Below, piece by piece: positions 25,918 through 40,500 of a stretch of 64,000 nt of DNA. The notes under the pieces were generated by a model. The model did no database searches, had not been told where the DNA came from, and saw only the letters and a program-made list of their open reading frames with translations. The translations under genes and the position numbers were made by a program. The DNA comes from Diphasiastrum complanatum (Eukaryota; Streptophyta; Lycopodiopsida; Lycopodiales; Lycopodiaceae), in assembly GCA_029204225.1 (NCBI GenBank), contig CM055092.1, forward strand, positions 59,293,296-59,357,295. The letters are read 5' to 3'. Position 1 is the stretch's first letter. The number at the start of each line of letters is the position of its first letter.

Positions 25918-27417
25918 CGCTCGTCCCATTTGGGATGAGGTGGAGTTGTTGCCCGACAAAAAGTGGCGTTGCCCTTTTTGTCGAAAGCAGTTCACAAGGA
26001 ACGCCTCTTGGGTCCGAGCACATTTGGGGGGGTTGCGGGTCCGATCCACAGGGGGGACGCTAAGGGATCGGCGTTTGTATGGTCATCTCCTCTGCGAAGA
26101 GGGCTCGCATTCTCAAGACATATGTTGAGCCAGGTGCTGAGGCCGGCAAGCCATCCACAGATGTCGCAGACTCCGCTTCCACTGGTGCACCCACTGCCAC
26201 CACCACCGCCCCCGCCGCCGCCTCCGCCTCCGCACCTGGCACCGCCTCCCCCTTTACCAGTACTCTCCATGGATCCACAGCCTCCACTGCTGCACCTACG
26301 CCTGTGCTACCACCTCCAGATCTGCACCGTCCGTCCGCATCCTCCGCTTCCACACTTACACCTATGCCACCACCTCCAGATCCGCATCGTCCATCCGCAT
26401 CCTCCCAGCCATCCACATCCCAAGGCACCAGACAGATGACCATGCCGGGATCTTTCAGAGAGGGGCAGCACAGAGAGGCCACCAGGACCATAGCACAGAT
26501 GTTCTATGACCTGAACCTCCCCTTCATCATGGCCTCATCCCGCATCTTTCGAGAGGCTATCTCGAAAGTTGCAGTCTGCGAGCCCGGGTACACACCACCC
26601 ACAGCCGACGCGCTTCGTGGCGCTTTGCTCCAGGAGCGGGTTGCATCCGTCAGAGAGAGACTAGCATCGTGCAGGAGGCCTGGGATAGATATGGATGCTC
26701 TATCATGGCTGATGGGTGGACTGATCGTCGTAAACGTCCACTCATCAACGTAATTGTTTCCAGCTACTACGGTTCCATGTTCCTCCGCAACATCGACGCC
26801 TCTGAGGGAGGGAGAGTGCACACGGCTGAGTACATCTACGGCATCATCCGCGCACAATATTCCCGCTACACGGACCTTTTTAGATGATGGCTGGACAAAG
26901 TTTGCGAGGGAGATAGAGGTTGCCGCCCAGAGACACATCTCTCAGAGACGACTCAGAGCATCACAGGCAGGCAGTTCTTCCCAGAGACCCCCTCGTGGCA
27001 GAGGGAGACCCCCAGGCAGGAGTGTACCACAGAGGGTTCCTTCCGGCAGACCCAGAGGCAGGCTAGCCAAGAGGGGACGCACTAGTCGTCTCTTGGCAGG
27101 CGTTGGCCCAGACTTGGAGGAGTCCCAGATGCCTCCAGACTCCCAACCAAACTTTGTATTTGACACCCCTGTAGATGCATCTGGCATGCAGAGGGATGAT
27201 TTTTTTAGCACAGACTTGTAGATATTGATACACACAGAGCATCATGTACATTGGCATCAGATGAGATGTATATATTTTTTTGCAATTTATTCGTGTCATG
27301 GCTAATTTATCATGGTTGGTTACAAATGGTTAGCTATGTGAAATTTGAATGGTTAGTTAGAAATGGTTTGCTTTGTGCAGTTTGAATGGTTAGTTAGAAA
27401 TGGTTTGCTCTGTGCAA

Positions 27418-27468
<51 letters not shown>

Positions 27469-30400
27469 GAGAGCGAGAGCGGACGTAGTATGGAAATTAT
27501 ACATGCTGCACCTATTGTTTTACACCAGCACATCTTCATGTCTCTCATGTCATCTGCATCATGTCCATTCATTGAACACAACACGCTAAACCCGACACCC
27601 TAACAAATGGCACAGTTAACAATGAACATAACACCCTAAACCCTAAACCCTAACAAATCGCACGGTTAACATATCATGAACCTACAACCCCACGGCCATA
27701 ACCATCAAAACAAGGCAAAGATAGGCATCCTCAGTGTGTGATAGGCATTGCACCACAGGTATGTGCAGATTCAATATCAGAGCAGCGCTTGTGTAGCATA
27801 CAATTGAACTTGTGTAGAAGTGTCTAAGGCCGGTTTTAGGACCAGGTTTGGCCACTACGAGTTTCTTGTTTTGCCCTTTGGTTTAACTAATGCTCCGGCT
27901 ACTTTCCAGCAAATGATGAACGATTTATTTCGTCCATATTTGGGGAAGTTTGTAGTAGTGTTTTTGGACGATATTTTGATCTATAGCAGAACACTCAAAG
28001 AGCATGCTAAGCATCTCCGTACTGTCTTATGTATCTTAAGACAAGAGAAGCTTTATGCAAAGGAATCAAAGTGACGAATTCTTTAAAAAGGAACTTCTTT
28101 ACCTTGGTCATAAGATCACCTCTTTTGGGATCAAGATTGACGAGGAAAAGGTGAAGACGGTAGTGGAATGGCCAGTCCCTAAAACGGTTCGTGAACTTAA
28201 GTCATTCTTAGGTTTCACTATGTTTTTCCGTAGATTTGCAGAGGAGTACTCGAAGATTGTTGCGCCTCTCAACAATATGTTGAAAGGAGTAAAAAGCCGC
28301 AAAGATAGGCCAAGTCCTCCTATTAGATGGAATGAGAAGATAGATGAGAGTTTTCGGAAACTCAAGCTTCTAATTGTCTCAGCTCCAGTCTTCAGGATAG
28401 CGAATCCAGATTTGTCGTTCGTCATTAACACTGATGCGAGTGATACGGCTATTGGAGCTGTTCTCTTACAGGAGGGTCAGCCCGTTGCCTTTGAAAGTAG
28501 AAACTACCCGTAGGTCAAATATACTACTACGCAGGACAAAGAGCTTTTTGCGGTGATCCATGCTTTGAAATCATGGAGGCATTACCTGTATGGTAATAAG
28601 TTCGTGGTTAATACAAATCACCAACCTTTAAAGTATTTCTATAATCAGAATGATTTGAGAGGTCGTAAGGCCAGATGGGCAGAACTCATGCAAGAATTTG
28701 ACTTTGAAGTGCGGTATATCAAAGGACCTCTAATCAGGTGGTTGATGCACTTAGTCGAATTGGTGAAGTGAACGAACTTTCCTTCACTAAGATCAGTACA
28801 GACTTTTATCTCTCCCTGAGAGGTCTTTGTGAGAAAGACCCACATTTTGGACCAATCTGGAATAGGGTTCTAGCAGTTACATCAAGCAGGACTGATGATC
28901 ATGGTGATTAGTCTGGGGGGAAGGATATAAAGGGTACTGATGACTTCTCTATCCGTAATGGAATTTTGTTCAGGAAAGGGAAGGTTTGTGTGCCTGATGT
29001 GGATGTTATTAAAAATAAATTTCTTTATGAATGTCATGACTCACCATGCGCAGGACATCCCGACATACATCGTACATTAGATTTGGTACAAAGGGACTTT
29101 TATTGGCCAAAACTCAAGCCCTTTGTAGAATCTTATGTGGTCAAGTATGACCAGTGCCAGTTGAATAAAGCTGAACGCCATAAGGTTGGCGGTTTGTTGC
29201 ATCCATTAGATATCCCAGATAAGAGATGGGATAGTATTTCCATGGATTTCGTGGTTGGGTTACCGCGGACGAATAAACAACATGATGCAATTTGAGTTGT
29301 GGTCGATCGTCTTACCAAATTGGCTATGTTTATTCAGGTAAAGACCACCGCGAAGGCTTCTGATTTAGCTCATATATTTGTAGAGCGTCTGTTTAGACTT
29401 TACGCATTACCAAGTGATATTGTGAGCGATCGCGATCCGAAGTTCCCCGGTCACTTGTGGTCGGCCGTGTTTGCTAAACTAGAGACGACTTTGAGCTTGG
29501 GTTTTTCTGATCATCCTGAGACGTATGGACAGACGAAAAGAACAAATCAGACGATGGAACAAATGCTTCGAGCATATATTTCTCGACGGCAATCTCATTG
29601 GAAGAAGTATCTTCCATTGATCGAGTTTGCCTATAACAGTAGTAAGCATTCGGCTACCGGTTATAGCCCGTTTATGCTTATGTACGGATTTGAGCCTAGG
29701 TCACCCATTGCGGTAGAAACTCGGATGATCAAGTTTCAGAAGCTAGCGGATTTCCTATATGATAAGCAGGAAATGCTACGGATTGCATGTGAAAATGTCC
29801 AGTGTGCCCAGGAAAGGGACCGCCATTATGCACATCTGAAAAGATCATGTAATGCGTACCGGCAAGCATTATAAATTGTCCCCTAGATATAGAGGACCGT
29901 ATAGGATCTTGAAAAAGATCGGCTCCTTAGCTTACCAATTGGAACTCCCGGAAGGATCTCAAGTGCATCCGGTATTTCACGTAAGCCTACGCGAAGGAGA
30001 GCATCTTGGATCTGGAGATCAATTGGACCTGTCGGATGAATCATCGGGTGTATCTCGACTTGAACCCGAAAAGATCTTGGATACAAGAACTAAATGATTG
30101 AGAAATTGTATAGTTACCGAGCATCTGGTTCGATGGAAGGGATGTACGGACGATGATGATTCCTGGGAATAGGAAGGAAGCTTAAAGAGGAATTTTCGCA
30201 GTTTAAAGTTATGAGGACAGAACTTGAATAAGGGGGGAAGAATGTCATGCCCATGACTAGTCTCGGGTAGCGTGTCCACGCTAGGGACCGGTAGACCAAC
30301 AACCCGTAAGTTAATTGTGACTATAAGGGAATTGGGGCCCTTATGTGTACATGGTCATAATTAATGGTTGTAGGCCTGAACACATGGTGGTGGAGCTGGT

Positions 30401-33400
30401 ATGGGTCTATCAGTGAGTCATTAGGGAACTGGACGACGTGGCCCAGATAGGCTGCAGAGGTGTCCAGTGAGGTGTCACAATGCACTACTAGTGGTGCATG
30501 GGCCTTGGAGGGTATAAGTATACCTATTGGGCTCTAGTGTATGCTTGATTCTGTGATTGGTAGCTACATGCTGCTAGTGTGATTCCTCTTTCCATAAATG
30601 TATATATATATAATATATATATATAGATATATATATATATATATCTAAGGAAGCGGGACCCGGACGCGGACGCCTCAAGGGTGCGTCCTAGTCCGGACGC
30701 GTCCGGCATTTTTCAAAAAAAAAAAATTCAAAAATAAAATAAATAAATATAGGCCCCTACTCTCACGGTCCCACATCCCCAAAGTGAAATAAAAACAATT
30801 TTCCTCCCCCCTACCCCCCCGAAATTAATTATCAGAGAGTCTCTGGCACACACCTACCCCCTCCTATTAAGAAAAAGGAAAAAGGTACCTAAAAAAATTT
30901 GCAACAAACCTAACCACTGCCCATGCCTCCCATAATTGAGATACCACATAATCGGGCATGAAAGAGCAAACTCTTAATATTTTTGACCGGATAACTCTCT
31001 CTCGTGCTCTCGCTATCTCTCTCTCTCTGGCGGATCTATGATATATATATATATATATATATAATAAACGATGCGCTCCCCGGATGAACTTCAACAGCTT
31101 ACTAATTACTAAGCAAAACAGTGTCATTCACCACAGGGAACTACAAGACCTACACAGTACTATGTCTTATCTGATGAGATCGGTTTAGGGTTTTGGAATG
31201 AACTCCAAAAGCAACATTGAAAGGAAACAAAAATTCTATCACGGCTGCAGCCGAACAGAATGGGATGATGAGATCGCAGGATGAGAATTTTTGAGAGCCA
31301 GTCTTTGTGAGTTGAAGCCTTCTCAATATTTTTCTCTGCATTTATTTTTGCCACAAGGTGATAAACAAAGACCTTGTGGCTTTGACCAATTCTAAATGCT
31401 CTGGAAATTGCATGTCGTGCCATAGCAGGAATCCTTCAAATTTACTTTCCTCAGACGACAAACCAATCTAAGGACAGACAGGGATCAATACATATCCCTG
31501 TCAATGAGGCCTCTAGCTTCATTCTATTATTTGTACACGTCTTCTCAGGTAATCCAAGTGCCTTTTGCTGTCCGGGCATAAATTTCAAAAAAATTGTGGA
31601 GTCATGAATACTAGGCAAGTTTTCTAGAACTTCTCCTTTATCCTAGCTAACAAAGCCTCCTTTGTCCAAGGTCGGTTATCCAAGGTTTAGGGTTAGGGGA
31701 TTATCATTTTGTACAGTTCATTATCCAAGGTGCAGGTCAACCATATTCACATTTGTTGCCTTCTGGGGGCAGTGATCAATACCCATTTCACCTGGATATT
31801 TGGCCAGGAAGATTTGTAAGAAAACAATGGTCAAAAAGGTCTTTCCAGTGCCACATACAATCTAGGGTGCGAAATCGGGCGTCCTATCTTTGGCACAACT
31901 ACGCAAACTGCATGCAAGATCAAGCTCAAGACCAGAAGATTTTTGGGTGAAGTGAATGCTCAACATCTCAAGAAGGAACAGTTGTGACTCCACTTCCAAA
32001 ACTGCATAAGAACATGCAAACAAAAATGTTCTGCTGCTGAAGCTTTCTTGAAAATTGCAGTTTTACTTCTCCATGAAAAACGTACATACACAAGTGAGCT
32101 ATTTTTCATTCTGATTAGTGAAAACAACACAAACTCTGCAAATTTTGTTTGGAAAGTCATTAATTGCTCCTTCAAATCCACGTCAAACGTTTTTAGAGTG
32201 ATTTCAGAGACAACACCCACTGATTTCCGATCAATGGATTTTCTTGCCGAGGAAGTGAAGGTCTTGGAGTACCAAGAAAAAGCGGAGCTAGACTATGCAG
32301 AATGGCTTGAAGCTGAGATATATGTTGAGACCCAACGTAGTGTGTTCAAGGATGCTAAAGAGCTTTCAGAAAGGTGCTGGATACAGAGCTCCTGGAGCTA
32401 GGCAAACTTCAAGATCAAGCTATGCAAGCTACTCAAGCTATGCTTGACCACATAATTTTCTTGGATAAATTTTTCCAGTGATGTTTACTATCCTGCCTCT
32501 CTAAGCCTAAACCCTAAACCTACACACTACTAAGTCTTATAGGATGAGATCGGTTTCTCCCCGGATGAACTTCAACAGCTTACGAATTACTTATGCTCCA
32601 AACCCTAAACCTACACACTGCTATGTCATATAGAATGAGATCGATTTCTCCCCGGATGAACCCCAATAGCTTACTAATTACTTATGCTACAGCTTCATCA
32701 CTGGACCCTAAACCTTAAACCCTTGCTGCAATACGTCGTCTCCCAACAGCCCACTATCATCATTGGAATGGTTGTATCACATTGTTGTCTGGAAAGTGTA
32801 GCACTGAAAATAGTTGGTAAAATCTATCAAATACACCGCAGATTATGAGGGTGCAAATCCAAGGTGCTTACTAATTTCTATCACACTTCAGACTTATGGA
32901 AGAGCTTGAACTTTCTTCCTAACTATCTGAAGGCTTGTACTCTTTATCATCATCAAAATCTTGCTCAACATTATATTTGATATCCTTCTTTTTGGCTGTT
33001 TTTGGAGATGTTAAGAATTGAGTTGTGTAATATACATGACAGAATTTTCCTCAATACATGTGCTTGGTTATGCACATGTACTGAAGCTGCTTGGTATATG
33101 ACAGGGACGGTGTAAGTGAAAGTTATTGTGAGCATGTTTTGCAAATAGAACACAGTTTGAAAGGCAGTTTTATGGGCTTCATATTGGTTTAGGGTTTGGA
33201 ATTTGGCTTCACTGCCCATTTCCTGAACTCGGACACCCAAGAAAGCAGCATTCCTTCATTTGGATATTTGGCCAGGAAGCTTTGCAAAAAAGTAATGGTC
33301 AAAAAGGTCCTTCCAGTGCATGCAAATGATAGGAGTGGTTGTGTCGCCTTTATGTACTCTCGGATTTTGAGGTGTCATTAATAGCTCCTTCTTCAAATCC

Positions 33401-34232
33401 ACGTCAAACGTTTTTGGTGAGCTTTCAGAGACAACACCCACTGGTTTCCAATCAATGGATTTTCCTGCCGAGGAAGTGAAGGTCTTGGAGTACCAAGAAA
33501 AAGCGGAGCTAGACTCTGCAGAATAGCTTGAAGCTGAGAAATATGTTGAGACCCAACGTAGTGTGTTCAAGGATGCTGAAGAGATTTCAGAAAGGTGCTA
33601 GATACAGAGCTCCTGGAACTAGGCAAACACTTCAAACTTAAGGAAGAGCTCGAACTTTCTTCCTCAATTCTATCACACTTCAGACTTATGAAAGAGCTCG
33701 AACTTTCTTCCTGACTACCTGAAGGCTTGTACTCTTCATCATCATCAGAATCTTGCTAAATGGTACATTTGATATCCTTCGTTTGGCTGTTTTTGGAAAT
33801 GTTAAGAATTGAGTTGTGTCAGCTAACACTCACAATTTGGCACAGTCATTTGTATTCCTTTCACATATCTGCCTGATTCCATAGCTTGAGGAAAACAACT
33901 GCAACAAAACTGCTGCTCAGAATTTTAAAGTCCAAGGCTCTCCAAGTTCATAGCTGGTCTTTGCACTTGTACTCTTCTTCATCATCAGAATCTTGCTCAA
34001 CAATATATTTGATATCCTTCTTTTGGTTGTTTGTTAGCTCACGCGGCTACCTAAACCAAACAAAAGGTCCAACCTTTATGCACGTTTTGCGGTGCTTGTG
34101 TGGTGTGCATCCTTGATTCCATAGCTTGAGAAAAACAACTGCAACCAAACTGCTGCTCACAATTTTAAACTCCAAGGCTCTCCAAGTTCATAGCTGGTCT
34201 TTGCATAGTCTAGCTTCATCTCAACATTCAAG

Positions 34233-34312
<80 letters not shown>

Positions 34313-34563
34313 TGGGCGCGCGTTCTAAGCGCAGTCAGACACCCTTTTCTTTTTGAAAAAAAAAATACGCGTTCTGGGACCTGGTGGACACGTCCACGTC
34401 CGGACGCTGGACACGCCAGTTGGACGCGTCCAGCGTCCAAAAAAAAAATTCAAAAAAAAATGGGCACGTCCGACCCCGCATCCGGGTCCGGACACCGGAC
34501 GCAGACGCGAAAAGCCCGCGTCCGCCCCGGACCCATCATGTCTGATATTATGTAATATGTATG

Positions 34564-34594
<31 letters not shown>

Positions 34595-37500
34595 CAGTAC
34601 CCTCTGGTACCGATGGTATGGTACCGCCGGTACGGTACTGCCCTGGGATCTGCGGTACCAGGGCGGTACCATTTTTAATATTTTTTATTTTATTTTTTAA
34701 TGTTTAGTAATTTTTTTTTGCATATTAACTACCAAAAAAGGACAAAAAAAAGTAAAAAAAGGGGGTTCTGGGTGTAAAAAAAGAGGGTACAGTACATGAT
34801 GCAGGGGACTGTTGCAATGGCACATGGGCACTGCGAGTGAGCAGACCGAGGGGCCAATGGGAGACCAACACAGGGGGGTAGCATCACATGGGGGCAAGTA
34901 CAGAGGCACATGGACATTGTGGGTGAGCAGACCATGGGCCCAATGGGAGACCAACACAGGGGGGAGCATCACATGGGGGCAGGTACAGAGGCACATGGAG
35001 GGATGATGGGGATCCACATGGCCGATCAGGCTGTGGGGATAAATAGGCACTCACAATGCCATTGTGGTCGGCATTTTCAGAGGCTGTGAGAGGGCTAGTG
35101 ATAGACAGTGAGAGAGCAAGCGAGAGCCGGTGACAGGTTGTGAGAGGCTGTTTGAGAGCCAGGGTGCTGTGAGAGGGTGTTCAAGGACCATGGTGCTGTG
35201 AGGAGAAGGTCGATCGAGATGGCAGAGCGCATACCACCGAAGCCCGAGGGCGAAGCAAGGAGGAAGCTTGAGGAAGATATCCGAAGGCACAACGAGAGGC
35301 ATCGGAAGCAAGAGGCAGATATCCGAGAGATGCTGCGACAGACTCGACAGAGAAATCCGGAACCGGAGCCCGCCCCCGCTGTGGATCCTGTCCCCGCTGT
35401 CGAGTTGGATCTGGATGAGCAGATCGGAATGAATTTCACACGACAGCAGCTCATCATGGTCAGGGAAAGGGCGACCAGACGTCGGGCTAACCAGGAGGCA
35501 GCTCGGGCTAACCGGGAGGCAAAGCAAGAGCGACAAAACAATGCACCAGACGAGGGCGAGGAGTCGATGGAGGATCAGTGAGGGATGTTTAGAATAGATG
35601 AGGTCCAGCCGTATGTGGCGGACTGTTGCTATGTAGTTTTCGGCAGTTTATGGTGCAGCAAATAACTAGATGGCTGCTTAAAAAAATGACAGTATATGTG
35701 ATGTTATCCTGATACAACGGTTGAATATCTACATAGTTGTTTTTTGTGCAACGCGAGCCTAGTCATGTAAAATGCAATGTCTGTAATTTTTTTAAATGCA
35801 GATGTATTACATGTGTTTATGAAATGTCGTTTGGGGTGTTGGGGTGATTGTTGTGCTCATGATGTAGGTGCATATATGTGAAGCTAGCATTCACTTCAAA
35901 CGAAATTAAATGAAAATAGGATTCAGACACGCACATAGAATTCTTCGACATAAAATAAAGCATCACATGTACAGAGCGACATACGCACAATGTGCAGCAA
36001 ATAATGTAGGCCAAACACTGTATATAATGTGAAAAATCATCTGAGTACAATGGTAGACCGTCTGCTAGAGACAAACTACTGAAACTAAAACAACAGAGCC
36101 ACAATCAATGCTCTGGCTCTGACTCAGACGAATGCTCTGGAGACAACTCAGGGCCCCGAGCTGACTCTCGCAGCCGATATCTCTGCTTGCCTGGAACTGG
36201 CATGGGCTGTGTATCCGAGGGGGAAGACTCGTCATCCTCATCCTCCCAATCAGCCTCCGCATCAGCCCCCAAGCAGGCCAAACCAACAACACCTGCTCCA
36301 ACTGGCTGTGATACTGCACCTCTACCTGTACCTGGAGCCCTGCGTGGTCGTCCTCTCCTCCCTGGCAGTTTCTGTGTCTTGCCTTTCTTGTTCGGTGCAC
36401 CCTTGGGCCTACCTGGTCTCTTGCGGACAAGAGGAGCTGTCAATGCCTCGTCACCCCCATGCAAATCACCTGGCTGGCTAGGCTGGGCCCAAGCTGAGGC
36501 CGGCTGGAATAGGGAAGCAAAAGAGGGAACTCCCTGTGCAACTGAGCGAGGAGGATGAGCTCGTGGAGTGTGTGCCCGTGGGGCTGCTGCAGGTGGAGGA
36601 ACTGGCTGTGCAGGAGGCGAGTACAGTGGCGATATGTACTGAAAGGGGCACTGTGGTGGCCGGTACCGGTACATCCTGGGTGCTGCCAAAGGAGGAGGAT
36701 GTGACGTGGGTGCTGCCACTGGAGGAGCCACTGTGGATGTGGGCGCTGCAAGAGAAAACCTGGGCACAGATGGTGGCCTGCCATGGAGACCTGTGCTGCA
36801 GAAGTGGACGGCGATGGAGGGGCTGCAAGCCTAAATGGCATCGGTGGCACTGGAGGAGCTGTGCGACGCACATACACCCTCTGAGGAGCTGGAGGAACTG
36901 TAGGCACCTCATGCGGCTGCTCTGGCTGGGACTCTGTGTATGGCATGCTGGCAAGAGATGATGGGGGCGCCCTGACACTCGGCATCTGCTGGGCCTCTGA
37001 ATCCAATGTGGCAACCAAGTCGGCCAGCTGGGCATCCGAATACAAATGCTCTGGGCTCTGGGACTCATCCTGTGCACCAGCCTCTAAATCATCCTATGCA
37101 CCAACCTCTGAATCATCCTGTGCACCAACCCCTGAATCAACCCAAGCCTCATCCCGTGCCTCATCATGTGCACCCTGTAGACCCTGCATGGCCTCCCAAT
37201 CTGTGCAATGAAAGTCATCAGGTGCCTCCTCTGGTGTGCTGTCGTAGTAACGGCCATGACTCTGTGCTGCACGCATCCAAACATCTGCGGGACCGGCATC
37301 TAAACCACTCTGCCCTCTATCAAGAGCCTCCTCCATCATGTCGACATAGGTAGGTATGCCATTGCCCCCCCCTATGTGCCCTGCCTGTCTGCCGGTATAA
37401 CTTGTGCCATGTGTCCCACCTCTGCCACATGATGCACCTGTGACCCCTGCCCGTGGCGTGTGCCCTGCACCTGTATAATCTGCCTCATCCCTCTCTGGTC

Positions 37501-40500
37501 TGGCAAACACAACCCGAATGGGCTCATCCTCATCATGCTCATCCTCTGACACTGGCTCATCTGCCTCATACAATGGGGGCTCTCTGTGCTCAAGCCCAAG
37601 CTCTCTCTCTCTCATCTCGGCAAGCTCCCTCTCTCTCTCTGCCATCAACTGTGTGCCCAGGTCATCTGCAGGCATGGGATGGGTGCTGTCCGTAGGCAAG
37701 TCAACCTGGCGCTCCAAATCGGATATCTTCGTCTGCAAGGTTTAAAATTTGCATGTCAGAGAGACAACTTTATCAAGAAATGAAACCAACATACCAGGAG
37801 TCAACCAACATGCTATGAAAGATTAGCTTATCACCTGCAATGCGCTCGTAATGGTCGGAAGCCTCCTGGCGAGACGTGCGTTGGTGCTACAGAACACCAA
37901 CCGCTCCAACTGACTCACTGACAACCGGTTCCTTCTCCTCGTGTGAATCAGTGCCCATGTGCTCCAATTACGCTCACACACGGAGGCAGCACAGTCCTGT
38001 GGTCCGTGCATTGAAATACTTCAGCACATTGTGGCAGAGGTGAAACTTCAACGAAACACAAAAAATGGAGGATAAAATGAGATGCATACCTGAGAAAGGA
38101 CACGCAGTGCAAGACGCTGTATAGATGGGTATGTGCTACCGAACATGGTCCACCAGGTAATGGCTAGCTGCCTCCTCTCTGGATCCTGGGCAGCCGGGTG
38201 GCCGAATGTGCCCATGCCGAAACGAAATGCAGCGAGCTCCTCCACGAGCCTGATAGGATCCAAACCTATGTGTGGACCCACCCTGTGAATGTACTGAAGC
38301 CAATCGGCCTCGAGCTCTCTGTCTGCGATCTGTGTCGGATAGAGGAAGAGGGGATGCAGCATGTGTGCAACGCAGTGGATACTCCTGTGGAAGTAGTTCC
38401 ACCGCGTCTCCCATATGAACTTCAGCTCTGTCATCCTGCAGGTGAGGGGCACGTGGTTTAGGGCATTACGAAAAAGCTTAACACTGACAGAAAAACAAAC
38501 TAGCAAGTACTAAAAAGATAAAGGTCAATTGCAACACTGTACCGCTTACCTCTCTGGCTGCAAGATGGGCAGCTGCAGGAACTGTCCAATCCGGTCCATG
38601 AGCTCATACACCAGTCCAAGTGTCGACCCCTCGCTGTCAGCCATGCGGAGCACAATGTAGAGTGGTCGTCGAAGCAGTCCTGACAATGTCTGTGCATCCC
38701 TCCAGAACTGGTCTCCCCTCACCGTGGAAGAAAAGTGCTCCCCATCCTCAGTGTGCGGAAATGTACTGGCACCCCAAAGATCACTGGCAACCATCTGTAG
38801 AAGCTGGGCCCTGCACCTGATCAAACGGTCGATGACCACCAAGTCGAATGCAAAGCGCGTGGGGGCTGGCTTACGGAGGTCCAGATGGCTGAACACCCGG
38901 AACATGGCAAGAACACGCCTCTTTCTGGTGACAAAAGTCACCGGGAAGAGGGCCTCCCGGACAATGGCTCTAACCCAGGGAAGTGCTCCAATGTCCCCCA
39001 TCAGAAGGTCTATGCCGTGGGCTGCACAGGGGGTATGAACAATATGAGGGAACTCGGCCTCTAGCAGTACACCCATCTGAATGCAGTTCGTGGCATTGTC
39101 CGTCACCACCGTGACGACATGTTGTGGGCCTATGGCTAGGATGGAAGACCTGATGACATCAAACATGAACTCTGCAGATATGACTCTCCCCCCCCTGCTG
39201 CAATCCACTGCCCTCAAAAACTGTGTGCCCATGCAGCTGGAGACCAGTATGTTGAGGATCGGCCTCCTCCTGACATCAGTCCAGCCATCGGACATGATGC
39301 TGCAACCGTAAGTGGCCCAGTGCCGACGCAGAGGCTCCATCTCTCTAGACAAGGACTCGACCCTATCCCTCAGCATGTGTGTGCGGACAACCTCTGAACT
39401 AGGAGGGACTCTCCAGCTAGGGCTGACAGACTGTGCAAGGCGGAAGGCCCTTCTGAAGGGCTCAGAGTCGGTGATGGCAAAGGGCAGGTTCAGCTCGTAA
39501 ACCAGACTGGCCACGGCCTGTGTGGCCTCTCTGTCCATGTGCGGCTGATGCGCGCCGCGAATGGTCTGCTGCACGAGGGCTCTCCCTAGTGGGCGACGGG
39601 TGGTGGACCTCCAGCACGGTACACCAACCGTGAAGGGAATGGACAATGACGCGACAGGCTGGGCGCTGGTGGATGCATCGGCTGTAGATGTGGAATGGGG
39701 AGAGTGGGATGCACTGGCAGGGATGGGTGCAGCAGCATAGGTGGGGTGCACTGGTGGAGGGGCAACATCTGGCATGGGGTACGAAAACTGCTGGCTGAGG
39801 AGGTCATCCGGATGGGAAGGGAAGGAAGAAGGGATCTCTTCCACATCCTCGAAGGCCCGCCCAGTACCATCCTGGGCCTGCTTGGGTGGCGGAGAGTCCA
39901 TGAGAAAGTCGTAGACTGGTGGAGTGCGAGCAACAGTGGGTGGTGGTGGAACCGCAGTGGCAACTGTCGGACGCGATGGGACGGGATCCACTGGAATCTG
40001 AGCAGATGGGGGTGCGTGAGGCAGAACTGTCTGAGGGGCAAAGGGACCGGAGGAGGATGCACTCCCTCTCCTCGTGCGTGCCAGCCAAGCAGGCAACAAC
40101 TCTGGGTTAGTCACATAAGGAGCGGTGCAAAATCGGAGAACGCCCTCCGAAATGGTGTTCTCCCCTGCCACGAGCCGCGGCCCGTAGTTGTCCAGTAGTC
40201 GCTGCCTGTCGGGGACGGTCATGCTGCCACAAGGGGCAGCATTCAAGGTGGCACCATTTTTGGCGCGTGCACCGAGCAGATGGCCTTTAAGGCGAGTGAG
40301 GGATGCAGCAAACTCGACGAGACAGTATCGGCAGCGCACGATCTTCTAACCGGTCTTGTTGGCCTTGTCGGCAACCCGCCTGACAATGTCTACCTCGTCC
40401 CACAGACCGAAAGGTCGGATTGCACCATTGCAGATGAAATGAGGGATGGATTGCTGGAAAAAAAACAGCAGGGTTCACTGTTGGAGAGACGCTGAAAATG

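Larger units (their letters stand above)
30713..34234. mobile_element. Repeat unit A carrying SNF2-gene fragments
   Basis: About 3.5 kb similar to the unit at 40906-44140. Shared parts, in order, are a GAAATTAATTATCAG stretch, CCATGCCTCCCATAA, CCCCGGATGAAC tandem units, a coiled-coil-like coding piece and several SNF2 pieces. Segments of 90 bases near 33873 and 34112 are direct repeats. The unit is best read as a transposable element that has captured and scrambled host gene pieces; its terminal structure is not resolved. Confidence 0.6.

Noticed and set aside
27601-27660. Interstitial telomere or chromosome end
   Set aside because: Fewer than three perfect units, surrounded by intron and transposon sequence.
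36187-36961. Plus-strand frames of 123 and 141 codons
   Set aside because: They are antisense shadows of the transposase exon 4, which has Pro/Ser-rich sequence giving open frames on both strands.
39804-40198. Frames opposite or in other phase to the transposase linker
   Set aside because: The same Pro/Ser-rich DNA read in the wrong frames.
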